This document shows, piece after piece, positions 44,185 to 52,866 of a stretch of DNA of 64,000 nucleotides (positions are counted from its first letter, which is position 1; every line of letters begins with the position of its first letter). The stretch lies in assembly GCF_001854405.1 (NCBI RefSeq), contig NZ_CP017718.1:248001-312000 (forward strand), read 5' to 3'. The notes under the pieces were generated by a model. The model was not told where the DNA came from and did not search any database. It saw nothing but the letters and a program-made list of their open reading frames with translations. Origin of the DNA: Hyphomonas sp. Mor2. Lineage in GTDB: Bacteria; Pseudomonadota; Alphaproteobacteria; Caulobacterales; Hyphomonadaceae. Position numbers and translations under genes: made by a program.

Positions 44185-45123
44185 ATGTTGCAAAAGGCTT
44201 TAATGACGGCTGCTATGGGGGCGGTGCTGGCCGCTTGTGCCACCGCGCAGGAAGCTCAATCGCCGGGCTGGCTTGAGAAGGATTTCGCCGATCTCACTCA
44301 GCTGTTTGAAGGCCGCTGGGACAATGACCGGCATGTCTTCTTCGCCGATGCTGCGGGACTGGATGCTTCCACTCTGGCGCCGCGCCAGCATATTGAAGTC
44401 AAGCGCGTCGCGTTGGCCGGTGAGGATGCTGGCGCATCTGATGCCGTCACCTTCAAGGCAATGCGCACGGTGGAGGGGGATGATCCAGCCGAGCTCATTC
44501 ACACCTTCTCGATCGATCCAGCAAATCAATCCATCCGACAGACGCTCTCGGCGCCTTCGGGATTGCTACCGCCGGAGCCGTTTGACTGCGAAGTCAACTG
44601 GGCGCGATCCGGGGGGCAGTTTCTGGGGACGGCCAGCGGCGCGGAATGCGCGATCATCTTCCCACGCCCAGCCGAGGGCGGCGATCTGGCGGTGACACTG
44701 ACCCTGTCAGATACCGAGTTCTGGGTTCAGAGCGCGCGCGGCGATGCTCTGATCGAGGCCCGCCTGCGCCGGGCCAGACCGTTCGAGTGCTGGACGGCCA
44801 TCCTGCGCGGCGCCGCGCATGGCGATGGCGGGCAGGGGATGAATGACTGGGATTTCCGGCGCGGCGTGAAACTGCATGACCAGGGCGGTGTAGCGGAACT
44901 GATCACCGACGAAGAGCCAGCCCGCCGCATTCGCCTGCTGCTACGCGATGTCGACTGGCCATATGGCACCAATCGCGCCTCGCTGACCATGTATGTGCTC
45001 GAGGGCGACTCTGATCGGGCCGTGTCCTACACCTGGACGGAGGCGGGTGCAGACCGGATCGGCATCAATCTGCGCTGGCTTCAGGCGAGCTGTACCCACA
45101 CGCCGGATGAGGACACCGATTAA
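44185..45123 (+). CDS. CpcT/CpeT-like lipoprotein
   Basis: A 312-residue protein with lipobox VLAAC (Cys16). Residues about 20-195 show the CpcT/CpeT pattern: LTQLFEGRWDNDRHVF, LIHTFSIDPANQSIRQTL, then a Cys-containing strand CEVNWARSGGQFLGTASGAEC and LTLSDTEFWVQSARGD. In cyanobacteria this calycin-fold family attaches bilins to phycobiliproteins. The remaining C-terminal ~110 residues have another Cys near the end. A non-photosynthetic use, such as binding a ligand in the periplasm, is inference. The ATG is preferred to a GTG 12 bp upstream because AAGTGGA is at RBS distance. The stop is shared with the convergent Lrp-type gene (TTAA). Confidence 0.75.
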   Translation: MLQKALMTAAMGAVLAACATAQEAQSPGWLEKDFADLTQLFEGRWDNDRHVFFADAAGLDASTLAPRQHIEVKRVALAGEDAGASDAVTFKAMRTVEGDDPAELIHTFSIDPANQSIRQTLSAPSGLLPPEPFDCEVNWARSGGQFLGTASGAECAIIFPRPAEGGDLAVTLTLSDTEFWVQSARGDALIEARLRRARPFECWTAILRGAAHGDGGQGMNDWDFRRGVKLHDQGGVAELITDEEPARRIRLLLRDVDWPYGTNRASLTMYVLEGDSDRAVSYTWTEAGADRIGINLRWLQASCTHTPDEDTD

Positions 45124-45578
45124 AGCGGCAGCTCAGTCGTGTTTTTCAGGCATTCCATGGCGAATGTCGCGCTGACATCTGCGATTTCGGTTTGCTGGAT
45201 CAGGGACTTGTAGACCCGGTCATATTCGCTGACCGAGGCAACCACGATCTTGAGCAAATAGTCGACATCGCCGGCCATGCGATAGAACTCAACCACTTCC
45301 GGAATTCGGGCGACCGTTTCGGCGAACGAGTCGAGCCATTTCGCAGAGTGATCGCGGGTGCGAATGGCGACGAAGACGGTTTGGCCGAGGTCAAGCTGAT
45401 CCGGATCGCAAATCGCGACGCGGGCCTTCAGAACGCCATTCTCCTCCAACCGCCGCACCCGGCGCCAGCACGTGTTCACGGAGACGCTGAGCTGCTCAGC
45501 CAGCGATTCGAGCGAGGTCGTCGCGTCGTGTTGAAGCTGACGCAATATCTGGCGATCTGTTTCATCGATCATTGTCAT
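45120..45578 (-). CDS. Lrp/AsnC family regulator
   Basis: A 152-residue protein: helix-turn-helix TSLESLAEQLSVSVNTCWRRVRRLEENGVL then a RAM domain (VFVAIRTRDHSAKWL, VVEFYRMAGDVDYLLKIV). It is divergent from a second cysteine-synthase-like gene, repeating the regulator/PLP-enzyme arrangement seen near 16 kb. An inverted repeat spans the 108-bp intergenic region. Confidence 0.9.
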   Translation of the reverse strand: MTMIDETDRQILRQLQHDATTSLESLAEQLSVSVNTCWRRVRRLEENGVLKARVAICDPDQLDLGQTVFVAIRTRDHSAKWLDSFAETVARIPEVVEFYRMAGDVDYLLKIVVASVSEYDRVYKSLIQQTEIADVSATFAMECLKNTTELPL

Positions 45579-45591
45579 ATCTTTCCTGATA

Positions 45592-45649
45592 ATCGAAAAT
45601 ATTTACTAAATTATCTCGCATATACGTCAAGATCGTAATGATTTTCGAT
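45592..45649. promoter_or_regulatory. Widely spaced inverted repeat, probable Lrp-type site
   Basis: ATCGAAAAT (45592-45600) and its exact complement ATTTTCGAT (45641-45649) flank an AT-rich stretch of 40 bp between the divergent Lrp-type and PLP-enzyme genes. Wrapping by an Lrp octamer would suit this spacing. Confidence 0.6.
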
Positions 45650-45686
45650 CCGGGATCGACAATACTCCTCAAATCAGGAGGTCTGG

Positions 45687-46754
45687 ATGGCATTTTCGAA
45701 CATGGAGCCGGTGCAGTTTTGCGAACAAAAGCGCCTGGAATCGCTGGCTGGAATGATCGGGCGGACGCCCTTGCTGGCCGTACACCTGCGTTGGCAGGGT
45801 GAGCGCCGGGTGATCTATGCCAAGGCCGAGCATTATAATCTGACCGGCAGCATCAAGGACCGCATGGCGCTCAACATTTTGCGCTGTGGCTATGCGACCG
45901 GAGCGCTGAAACCTGGCGACATGATCGTCGAGGCGACCAGTGGCAATGCCGGGATCGCCATGGCGGCGCTGGGCCGGGCCCTGCGCCACCCCGTGCGGAT
46001 CTATATGCCCGATTGGATGAGCGAAGAGCGAAAGTGCCTGTTGCGCTCGCTTGGCGCGGAACTGTGTCTGGTGAGCCGCGAAGAGGGCGGATTTCTCGGC
46101 GCGATTGCGGCGACGGAAGCGCTCGCCGAGACCCGCGATGATGTGTTCCTGCCGTGCCAGTTTGCCAATGGCGAAAATTGCAACGCGCATGAAGCGACCA
46201 CGGGCCCCGAAATTCTCAGCCAGCTCGCGGCGATTGACCGTACCCCGGACGCATTTGTCGCGGGCGTCGGAACCGGCGGCACCGTGATGGGCGTCGGCCG
46301 GGCCCTGCGCGCCGTGCATCCAGACGTCAAGATTCACCCGCTCGAACCCGCCGAGTCGCCGACCCTGTCGACCGGGTACAAGACCGGCGCGCACCGCATT
46401 CAGGGCGTGTCGGATGATTTCATTCCGGCCATCGTCAAGCTGGATGAGATCGATCCTGTTGTGGCTGCGAGCGATGGCGATGCCATCATCATGGCGCAAA
46501 AACTTGCTTCCGAGCTGGGCCTTGCTGTCGGCATATCCTCCGGCGCCAATCTGATTGGTGCACTGGCCGTGCAGGACCAGCTCGGAAGTAAATCCACCGT
46601 CGCGACGATCTTCTGCGACGATAACAAGAAGTATCTCTCGACCGACCTTGCGCGCGAGGAGCCGGTCAAGCCGGGCTATATCGCCCCCGAGGTCGAACTG
46701 ATCGGCTTCGAGACGATCCCTTACGCGCCAGCCAGTGCCTCGATGATCGCATAG
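45687..46754 (+). CDS. Cysteine synthase-like PLP enzyme
   Basis: A 355-residue fold-type II PLP enzyme. The PLP lysine is in [15 protein letters not shown], the substrate loop is [15 protein letters not shown] and the phosphate-binding turn is [12 protein letters not shown]. It differs from the CysK at 16.5 kb in the substrate loop (TSGNAG in place of TSGNTG) and in several cysteines, so O-acetylserine need not be its substrate; cystathionine beta-synthase or a specialised amino-acid enzyme is possible. The end overlaps the convergent amine oxidase gene by 34 bp. Confidence 0.82.
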   Translation: MAFSNMEPVQFCEQKRLESLAGMIGRTPLLAVHLRWQGERRVIYAKAEHYNLTGSIKDRMALNILRCGYATGALKPGDMIVEATSGNAGIAMAALGRALRHPVRIYMPDWMSEERKCLLRSLGAELCLVSREEGGFLGAIAATEALAETRDDVFLPCQFANGENCNAHEATTGPEILSQLAAIDRTPDAFVAGVGTGGTVMGVGRALRAVHPDVKIHPLEPAESPTLSTGYKTGAHRIQGVSDDFIPAIVKLDEIDPVVAASDGDAIIMAQKLASELGLAVGISSGANLIGALAVQDQLGSKSTVATIFCDDNKKYLSTDLAREEPVKPGYIAPEVELIGFETIPYAPASASMIA

Positions 46755-48118
46755 GCGGCGCGTTCGCCGGACTCCATCGCCCCTTCCATGCCCGTGTGCA
46801 GGTAGGACGTGTGTTCGCCCGCAAAATGCAGGCGTCCGGCGGGCGCGACCACACGCTCCGCCCAGGGCTGAATCTGTCCGGGCGCCCAGTGCATGTATGC
46901 GCCGCCGCTCAGGTGCTGAGTTTCATCCCAGCGGATGACGGCATGCGCTTTCGCTTGAATGCCGCGCGTGTCTGAGAGCGTTTGCTCGGCCAGCTCCATC
47001 CAGTCATCATCGCTCGCGCTCGGGCGCACGCCGGTGCCATTGATCCAGCAGGTCAGCGCCACTGTTTCGCCGTTGGCATCGCGCACCGGGAAGACCCGCT
47101 CGATCGGCGTATCGGTCCACATCATGAGCGGTAGACCATCTTCTGGGGCGGACTCCAGTTCGAGGTGAACCTGCTGGATTTGCGTGTAAGGCATGGTGTC
47201 GATGATGGGCTGAATTGGGCGCGTGTCGCCGGGCAGCGTCATCGGGATCTTGCGCAAGACCGGGAAGGGCAGGGTGCAGATGCAATAGGGGGCGCGATAG
47301 CTGCGATCCCCGGCGCGGACAGTGACCCCTCCGGCTGAGACGTCGATCGCGGTCACGGTGGTGCCAGAGCGAAGGGCGCCTTCACCGAGGCTTGCCGCCA
47401 TGGCTTCTGGCAGGCGCTGCGAGCCGCCTTCAATCTCTTCGGACGGGCCGCTCGAGGCGTCGAGCTGGAACAGGGTCATACTGCGCCAGACATTGAGCAT
47501 GGAATAGGTGCTGAGCTGATTGGCATTCAGCGCGATGTCACACAGCGCCAGGCTCTGAGCATCAAACCCGACCTCAGACAGGAAGGTCTCGGCGCTGATG
47601 TCGAGCGCGGCGCCGACTTCGCGCCAGGCATACTGATCCTTGAGTGGATTGGCCGCGGCAGCGGCCATGAACAAGGCCACATCTGGCGTGGCGCGCTTGA
47701 ACGCGTCCGGGAAGGGGTTGTCGGGGGCGCTGGCCCAGTCGCGGGCATCGAAGACCTGACCGTTCAGCACCATCGCTTTGTCGCGCGAACCACCTGGCGC
47801 TGGCGGCACCACATTCAGTCCGAGATCAATCGCGGAAGAGCGCACGCGGGCGTAGGATTGCCCGACTTGTTGTCCACCCGCCTCCGGCCGCCCGGGGAGC
47901 GTGTCCAGCGTCCACATCCGTCCGCCGATCCGCTCGGAGGCCTCGAGAACGAGCACGTTCATGCCGTCGGCCTGTAGCATCCGCGCCGCGTGCAGACCGG
48001 CGAGCCCTGCGCCCAGAATGAGCACGTCGGCATCATGGCTTTCGACGATGGCAGGCGCGCAAGAGGCCGTTGCGGCGAGGCCGCTCATCGCCACAAAGTG
48101 ACGTCTTGTCAGTTGCAT
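46721..48118 (-). CDS. FAD-dependent amine oxidase, probably exported
   Basis: A 465-residue flavoprotein. The N-terminus [20 protein letters not shown] looks like a Tat or lipoprotein signal, followed by the FAD motif [18 protein letters not shown] and [17 protein letters not shown]. The C-terminal FAD region is [29 protein letters not shown], typical of monoamine oxidases. It oxidises an amine or similar substrate in the periplasm. A much longer upstream reading frame is not believed, since it crosses the MFS gene. Degenerate operator 6 lies in its divergent promoter region. Confidence 0.88.
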   Translation of the reverse strand: MQLTRRHFVAMSGLAATASCAPAIVESHDADVLILGAGLAGLHAARMLQADGMNVLVLEASERIGGRMWTLDTLPGRPEAGGQQVGQSYARVRSSAIDLGLNVVPPAPGGSRDKAMVLNGQVFDARDWASAPDNPFPDAFKRATPDVALFMAAAAANPLKDQYAWREVGAALDISAETFLSEVGFDAQSLALCDIALNANQLSTYSMLNVWRSMTLFQLDASSGPSEEIEGGSQRLPEAMAASLGEGALRSGTTVTAIDVSAGGVTVRAGDRSYRAPYCICTLPFPVLRKIPMTLPGDTRPIQPIIDTMPYTQIQQVHLELESAPEDGLPLMMWTDTPIERVFPVRDANGETVALTCWINGTGVRPSASDDDWMELAEQTLSDTRGIQAKAHAVIRWDETQHLSGGAYMHWAPGQIQPWAERVVAPAGRLHFAGEHTSYLHTGMEGAMESGERAAYAIIEALAGA

Positions 48119-48145
48119 GTTCGATTTTTCCTCGACGTCCGGATC

Positions 48146-48161
48146 AAATGATATACCAATA
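48146..48161. promoter_or_regulatory. Degenerate GATATATC-like site 6
   Basis: AAATGATATACCAATA keeps the left half and core of the operator but has a damaged right half. It lies between the amine oxidase (28 bp away) and MFS (54 bp) starts. A real site is uncertain. Confidence 0.4.
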
Positions 48162-48214
48162 GACCTCAGGAAACGAAAATCGCCAAGCGCGAATTGGTGA
48201 TTCTGGAGGATTAG

Positions 48215-49774
48215 ATGGAGCAAGACGGCGAATTCAAGCGGGGTTGGCCGGTTCTGGCGGCCGCAGCTGTCGGGGTCGGGCTCGGGCTGTCGCCTCTGCC
48301 CTTCTACACGATTGGCGTCATGATCCCGCCCTTGCTGCAGGAATTCGGCCCAATGGGCTGGACGCCGGGCGATATTCTGAACGCGCTTGCCATCTATACG
48401 TTCGGTGCGTTTGCGGCGTCGCCGATCATCGGAATCCTGGCGGAGCGGTTTGGTGCCCGCAGGGTGGCGCTGATATCGGTCGTGACGTTCAGCCTTGCCA
48501 TGATGGCGCTGGCGCTGAACACAGGTTCGAAGTCGCTCTACATCTTCCTCTGGTTGGTGCTCGCCTTTGCGGGTGCAGGGACTTTGCCGATCACGTTCAC
48601 CCGGCCCGTCGCCAACTGGTTTGATCGAAACCGCGGCATTGCGCTTGGCATAGCGCTCATCGCCACCGGCGTGTTTGGGGCTCTGGCCAAGTTCTTTGCG
48701 CAATTCATCGTCTCCAACCCGGACTGGCATTTCATCGCCGGGTCCGGCTGGCGCAGCGCCTATGTTCTGCTGGGATTGCTGCCTCTGGTGATTGCGCTGC
48801 CCATTGTCTGGCTCGGGCTTCGCGATCTGAACGACACTCCGGCGCGAGATGCCAAAGCGACGGAGCTGAAAGTCCCGATCCTCGCCATCGCTCTGGTCGG
48901 GACGATCGGTCTCGTCTGGATCGTGATGAAGCAGGTCTTGCCGCTGGCCGCGGAGAATGGCTGGCGGCTCGAGTACATCATGGCGGTCGGCTTCTCGCTG
49001 CTGGTCTTTGTGCCAACGGTGATGATGCTGGCGATGAACATCAAAACGGCCCCGCCTCAAACCTCGGCGACGGCGCGGGTGGAGTTACCGGGGCTCAGCC
49101 TCGGCGACGCGTTGAAAACCTGGCGATTCTGGCTCCTGGCCGTGTGTTTTGTGCCGATCTCGTACGCCATCGGCGCCATTATCCCGAACATTGAACGAGT
49201 CCTGACCACAACCGGTATGGGAATGAATGAGGCGGTCGGGCTCGCTACGCTAACTGGATTGGCTGTCCTTGGTGGTCGGATTATCGGAGGCTATCTCATC
49301 GACCGTTTCTGGGCCCCTGGCGTGGCTTTCCTGTTCCTCGCATCCCCAGCCATCGCCTTGCATTTGCTCGGACAGCCAGATGTCTCGGTCACAACGGCAA
49401 CCGTCGCCATTCTGATGATCGGCTTCGGCGCCGGGGTTGAGTATGATTTCATGGCCTACATGGTGTCGAAATATTTCGGCATGAAATCCTACTCCGCGAT
49501 CTATGGAGCGATCTATGGCTTCTTCGCGCTCGGGGCAGGCCTCGGCCCGTCGATCATGACCAATATTGCCGATGGGCGCGGTCTCTCACTGATGGGCCTC
49601 GAAACAGGGCTCCTCACCGGGCAGGACTGGGCGTTTACACTGACCAAGTCGGCCTTGCTGCTCTTCTTCTTCACGATCCCGCTGCTCTTCCTCGGAAAGT
49701 ACAAGTACGGATCTGAAGATCATGGCGACTCCCTCGCCAAGGCCGAGGAAACCAGCGAGACCGGGCACGCCTAG
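48215..49774 (+). CDS. MFS transporter
   Basis: A 519-residue protein with 12 membrane helices. The loop between helices 2 and 3 reads GILAERFGARRVAL, and the pattern WFDRNRGIALGIALIATG is common in the oxalate/formate and monocarboxylate antiporter branch. Substrate unknown; the setting suggests a carboxylate. Its stop shares CTAG with the convergent hydrolase-fold gene. Confidence 0.88.
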   Translation: MEQDGEFKRGWPVLAAAAVGVGLGLSPLPFYTIGVMIPPLLQEFGPMGWTPGDILNALAIYTFGAFAASPIIGILAERFGARRVALISVVTFSLAMMALALNTGSKSLYIFLWLVLAFAGAGTLPITFTRPVANWFDRNRGIALGIALIATGVFGALAKFFAQFIVSNPDWHFIAGSGWRSAYVLLGLLPLVIALPIVWLGLRDLNDTPARDAKATELKVPILAIALVGTIGLVWIVMKQVLPLAAENGWRLEYIMAVGFSLLVFVPTVMMLAMNIKTAPPQTSATARVELPGLSLGDALKTWRFWLLAVCFVPISYAIGAIIPNIERVLTTTGMGMNEAVGLATLTGLAVLGGRIIGGYLIDRFWAPGVAFLFLASPAIALHLLGQPDVSVTTATVAILMIGFGAGVEYDFMAYMVSKYFGMKSYSAIYGAIYGFFALGAGLGPSIMTNIADGRGLSLMGLETGLLTGQDWAFTLTKSALLLFFFTIPLLFLGKYKYGSEDHGDSLAKAEETSETGHA

Positions 49775-50577
49775 CTGGCGTCGAGTTTTCCCAGCACCAG
49801 ATCGGCGACGTCTTTCGGGAAGGCGTCCATGAAGCCATAGCCCCATTGCGGGCACTCGATGACCTCGCCGTTGCGCAGAAGCGGAATCGCCCGGCGCGTG
49901 CATTCGGTCAGATCGTCGGTGGGGTTGAGCAGCGTGATCCGATGCGGCAGCTGCGTCAGCGCTTCGTCGAAGGGCTTGCCCCAGGCAAAGGCGGCGACGT
50001 GGCCCCACTCATAAGCCTCGCCGCCCATCATGTTCATATACATGGACCGATCCATCATCTCGAGTGTCTGGCCAGGACCGCGACGCTCCAGGATCCGCTC
50101 CCAGCTAATCTTGAAGCGCGTGTGTTCGTCATCCAGCGGGATCGGCGTGAACATGTCCTTGAACATGGTTCGCTCTTCGTCTGTGAGGATCGCGGCGGAA
50201 ATCATCGCGATGGCATGGACCCGATCCCCCTTTGTCAGGGCCATCTGCGCGGCGACCTTGGCGCCCGTGTGATTGCCGAACAGGTCGACGGTCTCTAGTC
50301 CCAGACCCTCGACGAGGCGCCACATGTCCCCGGCATACATCGGAATGGTCGTGTCGGCCTCGGACGGCGCCGGGTCAGACATGCCATAGCCGGGATAGTC
50401 CGGTGCGATCACGGTCCGGTCGCGGCTCGCCTCGCGCATGAAGATGTCGAACTCGAGTCCACATTTCGGGCTCTGATGCAGGCAGACCAGCGGCGGCTTT
50501 CCAGCCTCCGCGCGCGCCTCGGCGATCCGGTAGTGGAGCTGCCCATGAGCGCCGTCGAGATAACCGCGGCGAACCAT
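49771..50577 (-). CDS. Alpha/beta-hydrolase-fold protein lacking the usual catalytic Ser and His
   Basis: A 268-residue protein with the alpha/beta-hydrolase scaffold (PPLVCLHQSPKCG oxyanion region; VIAPDYPGYGMSDP). The nucleophile elbow reads GNHTG, putting His103 where GxSxG has the serine. Near the C-terminus, where the catalytic His is expected, it reads PQWGYGFMDAFPKDVA with no histidine. It may thus be a non-hydrolytic enzyme or a binding protein. It is third in an operon with the reductase (1-bp overlap) and the VOC protein. Confidence 0.82.
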   Translation of the reverse strand: MVRRGYLDGAHGQLHYRIAEARAEAGKPPLVCLHQSPKCGLEFDIFMREASRDRTVIAPDYPGYGMSDPAPSEADTTIPMYAGDMWRLVEGLGLETVDLFGNHTGAKVAAQMALTKGDRVHAIAMISAAILTDEERTMFKDMFTPIPLDDEHTRFKISWERILERRGPGQTLEMMDRSMYMNMMGGEAYEWGHVAAFAWGKPFDEALTQLPHRITLLNPTDDLTECTRRAIPLLRNGEVIECPQWGYGFMDAFPKDVADLVLGKLDAS

Positions 50578-51590
50578 CAGATCTGCTCCGGTGCGACGGT
50601 GACCACGGCCTTGCCCATGTTCTTGCCATTCATCAGGCGCTCGAACAAAGCTGGGGCATTTTCAAGACCCTCTGCGCGATCTTCCGCAAACTTCAGCGTG
50701 CTTTCGGCAATCCACGGCGCCGCTTCTGCAATGTACTCATCCCAGCGTGGATAGAAGTCATAAACAACAAGACCATGGAGCTGCGCCCGCTTGCCGATGA
50801 TCAGGCCGGCATTCAGCGGATGCTGACTTTGCGTCTCAGTATGATAGGCATCGACCAACCCGCACAGCACGCCGCGCGCATAGATCCGGGCATGGCTCAG
50901 CGCCAGCATGGCCATGTCAGCTGAGACGTTCTCGAAGAATACAGACAGCCCGTCCGGCAAGGCTTCGGCGAGCCGGTCGCGCCATCCGTCGCGTTTATAG
51001 TCAATGCACGCGTCAAACCCATAAGTGTCCGTAACCAAAGAACATTTCTCCGGTCCGCCCGCGATACCGACCACCCGTTCGGCGCCTTTGATGCGGGCGA
51101 TCTGGCCGACCGTGCCGCCCACTGGACCCGCCGCAGCATCGACCAGAACGGTATCGCCTTCGCCAACCTTGGAGAGCTGCGTGATACCCGCCCAGGCCGT
51201 CAGTCCCGGCATGCCCAGCACGCCGGCATGCGCTGCGAGCGGCGCGACGGTCGGATCGATCTTGCGGGCATGGTCTGCGCCGACGGCGACATATTCCTGC
51301 CAGCCACCTTCCATCACATGCGCCCAGTCGCCTTCGGCAAAGGCCGGGCTGCGGCTCTCCACCACCTGGCCGATCACCGCGCCAGGAATGGCGCCTTTCA
51401 TCGGCTCAGGCGCAGGTTCGCCCATATGCCGTCCGCGCAGGCGCGAGCCCACATAGGGATCGAGTGACAAGTGAACGACGCGAAGCAGAAGCCCCCCGTC
51501 CGGACAGGCAGGACGATCGGCTTCGATTATGGCGAAGTCGCTCGCAATCGGCTTGTGGTCGACCGCGTGTTTCAGAGTGCCGAGCTTCAT
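50577..51590 (-). CDS. NADP-dependent oxidoreductase of the MDR family (curcumin/prostaglandin reductase type)
   Basis: A 337-residue zinc-independent medium-chain reductase. The catalytic N-terminal part has LSLDPYVGSRLRG, and the nucleotide-binding part has VDAAAGPVGGTVGQIARIKG followed by VVGIAGGPEKC. It reduces the double bond of enones or enoyl compounds with NADPH. Start is 3 bp after the VOC gene's stop. Confidence 0.9.
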   Translation of the reverse strand: MKLGTLKHAVDHKPIASDFAIIEADRPACPDGGLLLRVVHLSLDPYVGSRLRGRHMGEPAPEPMKGAIPGAVIGQVVESRSPAFAEGDWAHVMEGGWQEYVAVGADHARKIDPTVAPLAAHAGVLGMPGLTAWAGITQLSKVGEGDTVLVDAAAGPVGGTVGQIARIKGAERVVGIAGGPEKCSLVTDTYGFDACIDYKRDGWRDRLAEALPDGLSVFFENVSADMAMLALSHARIYARGVLCGLVDAYHTETQSQHPLNAGLIIGKRAQLHGLVVYDFYPRWDEYIAEAAPWIAESTLKFAEDRAEGLENAPALFERLMNGKNMGKAVVTVAPEQI

Positions 51591-51593
51591 GTT

Positions 51594-52475
51594 CTATCCT
51601 TCAACGATTTCAATCAGAGTGCCGTCCGGGTCCTGCAAGACGCCGACGCGTTGGCCTTTGTATATCGCGCCCTCGCGGACCGTTGGCGGGGTCAGCCAGG
51701 GGCCGGGCAGGGTGTCAAAATCCGGATGGAAAAGCGTGCCAATCGCACAGCCGGGCACGAGCATGCCATCATGACGCGGTCGCGAGACGGCGGCTTCCGG
51801 GTACTGATCCAGCTCGAGGAACACGTCCTTTTCGTGGATCAGAGTGCAGATCTTGTGCAGCTCGTCCAAAGGCGTGCCATAGGCTTTCGCGATCATCGTA
51901 TAGGGAATCTCCATTTCGCGCCCGAATGCGAGGCCGCATGTCTCCTGCATCCAGGTCGCGGCGCGGTCGAGATCCGAGTTCCCCATGACGAGGATGAACA
52001 ATTTGTCGATCAGGCTACCGGCGCGCGGCAAGTTGTATTCCGGCAAGTCATCATTGATCTGGGTCAGATAGACGATCTCTTCGTCCGGGCCTTTGACCTG
52101 CATCGGGTGGATGGCGTCGAGGCCCGGGATCTTGTTGGGCGGACCGATGATCTCGAACGGGCTGTCCTGCATGCGGGCATTCACCGCCATGACATCCTGC
52201 ACGCAGATCTCGAGCGCATTCCAGCCATAGGACCGCAACGCCTTGAATCCCTCGACCGGAGGCTGCTCGACAAAGCGCAGATAAATATCCGCGCCAGAGC
52301 TTGGTTGAAGCACCGTGTAGGGGCAACCCGCCGCGTTCGGGGTGTGCCAGCTCGCTGCCAGCGCCTCGCTGATTTCGCCTTGCTCGACGGGAGTGTAATC
52401 GAAATACCTGGAGTAGAGATCGATGCTGCGGGAGAGATCCGAGACGGTCACTGTAGCAGCGCGTAAAAGTTTCAT
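51594..52475 (-). CDS. VOC family protein (two glyoxalase-fold modules)
   Basis: A 293-residue protein with two VOC modules (about 1-140 and 150-290): LRAATVTVSDLSRSIDLYSRYF starts the first and DKLFILVMGNSDLDRAATWMQ the second, with GVLQDPDGTLIEIVE at the end holding a likely Glu ligand. It could be a ring-cleavage dioxygenase or isomerase. It heads a three-gene operon whose promoter region contains operator 7. Confidence 0.85.
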   Translation of the reverse strand: MKLLRAATVTVSDLSRSIDLYSRYFDYTPVEQGEISEALAASWHTPNAAGCPYTVLQPSSGADIYLRFVEQPPVEGFKALRSYGWNALEICVQDVMAVNARMQDSPFEIIGPPNKIPGLDAIHPMQVKGPDEEIVYLTQINDDLPEYNLPRAGSLIDKLFILVMGNSDLDRAATWMQETCGLAFGREMEIPYTMIAKAYGTPLDELHKICTLIHEKDVFLELDQYPEAAVSRPRHDGMLVPGCAIGTLFHPDFDTLPGPWLTPPTVREGAIYKGQRVGVLQDPDGTLIEIVEG

Positions 52476-52517
52476 TGAGACAAGCCCTTGGCAAAGCCCT
52501 CAAAAGGGCGGCATAAG

Positions 52518-52533
52518 AAAAGATATATCATTT
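52518..52533. promoter_or_regulatory. GATATATC operator 7
   Basis: AAAAGATATATCATTT, identical to operator 5. It is 43 bp upstream of the VOC gene (minus) and 33 bp upstream of the DUF1330 gene (plus), and probably controls both. Confidence 0.82.
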
Positions 52534-52566
52534 GTATTGGCTGCGGCTAGCCTTCCGGGAGAAAAG

Positions 52567-52866
52567 ATGATGAGCGCTTACCTCGTTGTGTTCGTGAAAA
52601 TCCATGATCGGGAGCGATTCATCAATGAATATGGCGTCCCTACGGCCAAGCTGGTGGCGGAGATGGGCGGGGAATATCTCGCCCGCGGCCCCGGCGTTGA
52701 AACGCTAGAAGGGGACCTGTTCGACGGAGACAGCGCCGTGATCTCGAAATGGCCAAACAAGGAGGTGCTCAAGGCATTTTGGTTCAGTGAGGCTTATGGC
52801 AAGCTGAAGGCTGTGCGCCAGACCCTCGCAGATGCGCATGTCATGATCGTGGAGGATCCCGCATGA
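52567..52866 (+). CDS. DUF1330 family protein
   Basis: A 99-residue dimeric alpha/beta barrel (ferredoxin-like) protein: YLVVFVKIHDRERFINEYGVPTA and FWFSEAYGKLKAVRQTLADAHVMIVED are the DUF1330 pattern. Function unknown; it may be an isomerase or decyclase in the nearby pathway. ATG at 52567 or 52570 can both start; GGGAG lies 5 or 8 bp away. It overlaps the next gene by 4 bp. Confidence 0.85.
   Translation: MMSAYLVVFVKIHDRERFINEYGVPTAKLVAEMGGEYLARGPGVETLEGDLFDGDSAVISKWPNKEVLKAFWFSEAYGKLKAVRQTLADAHVMIVEDPA

Noticed and set aside
46721..49060. Extension of the amine oxidase frame to 779 residues
   Set aside because: It runs backwards through the MFS gene, is low-complexity Arg/Gln/His-rich, and the start at 48118 has the natural export signal.
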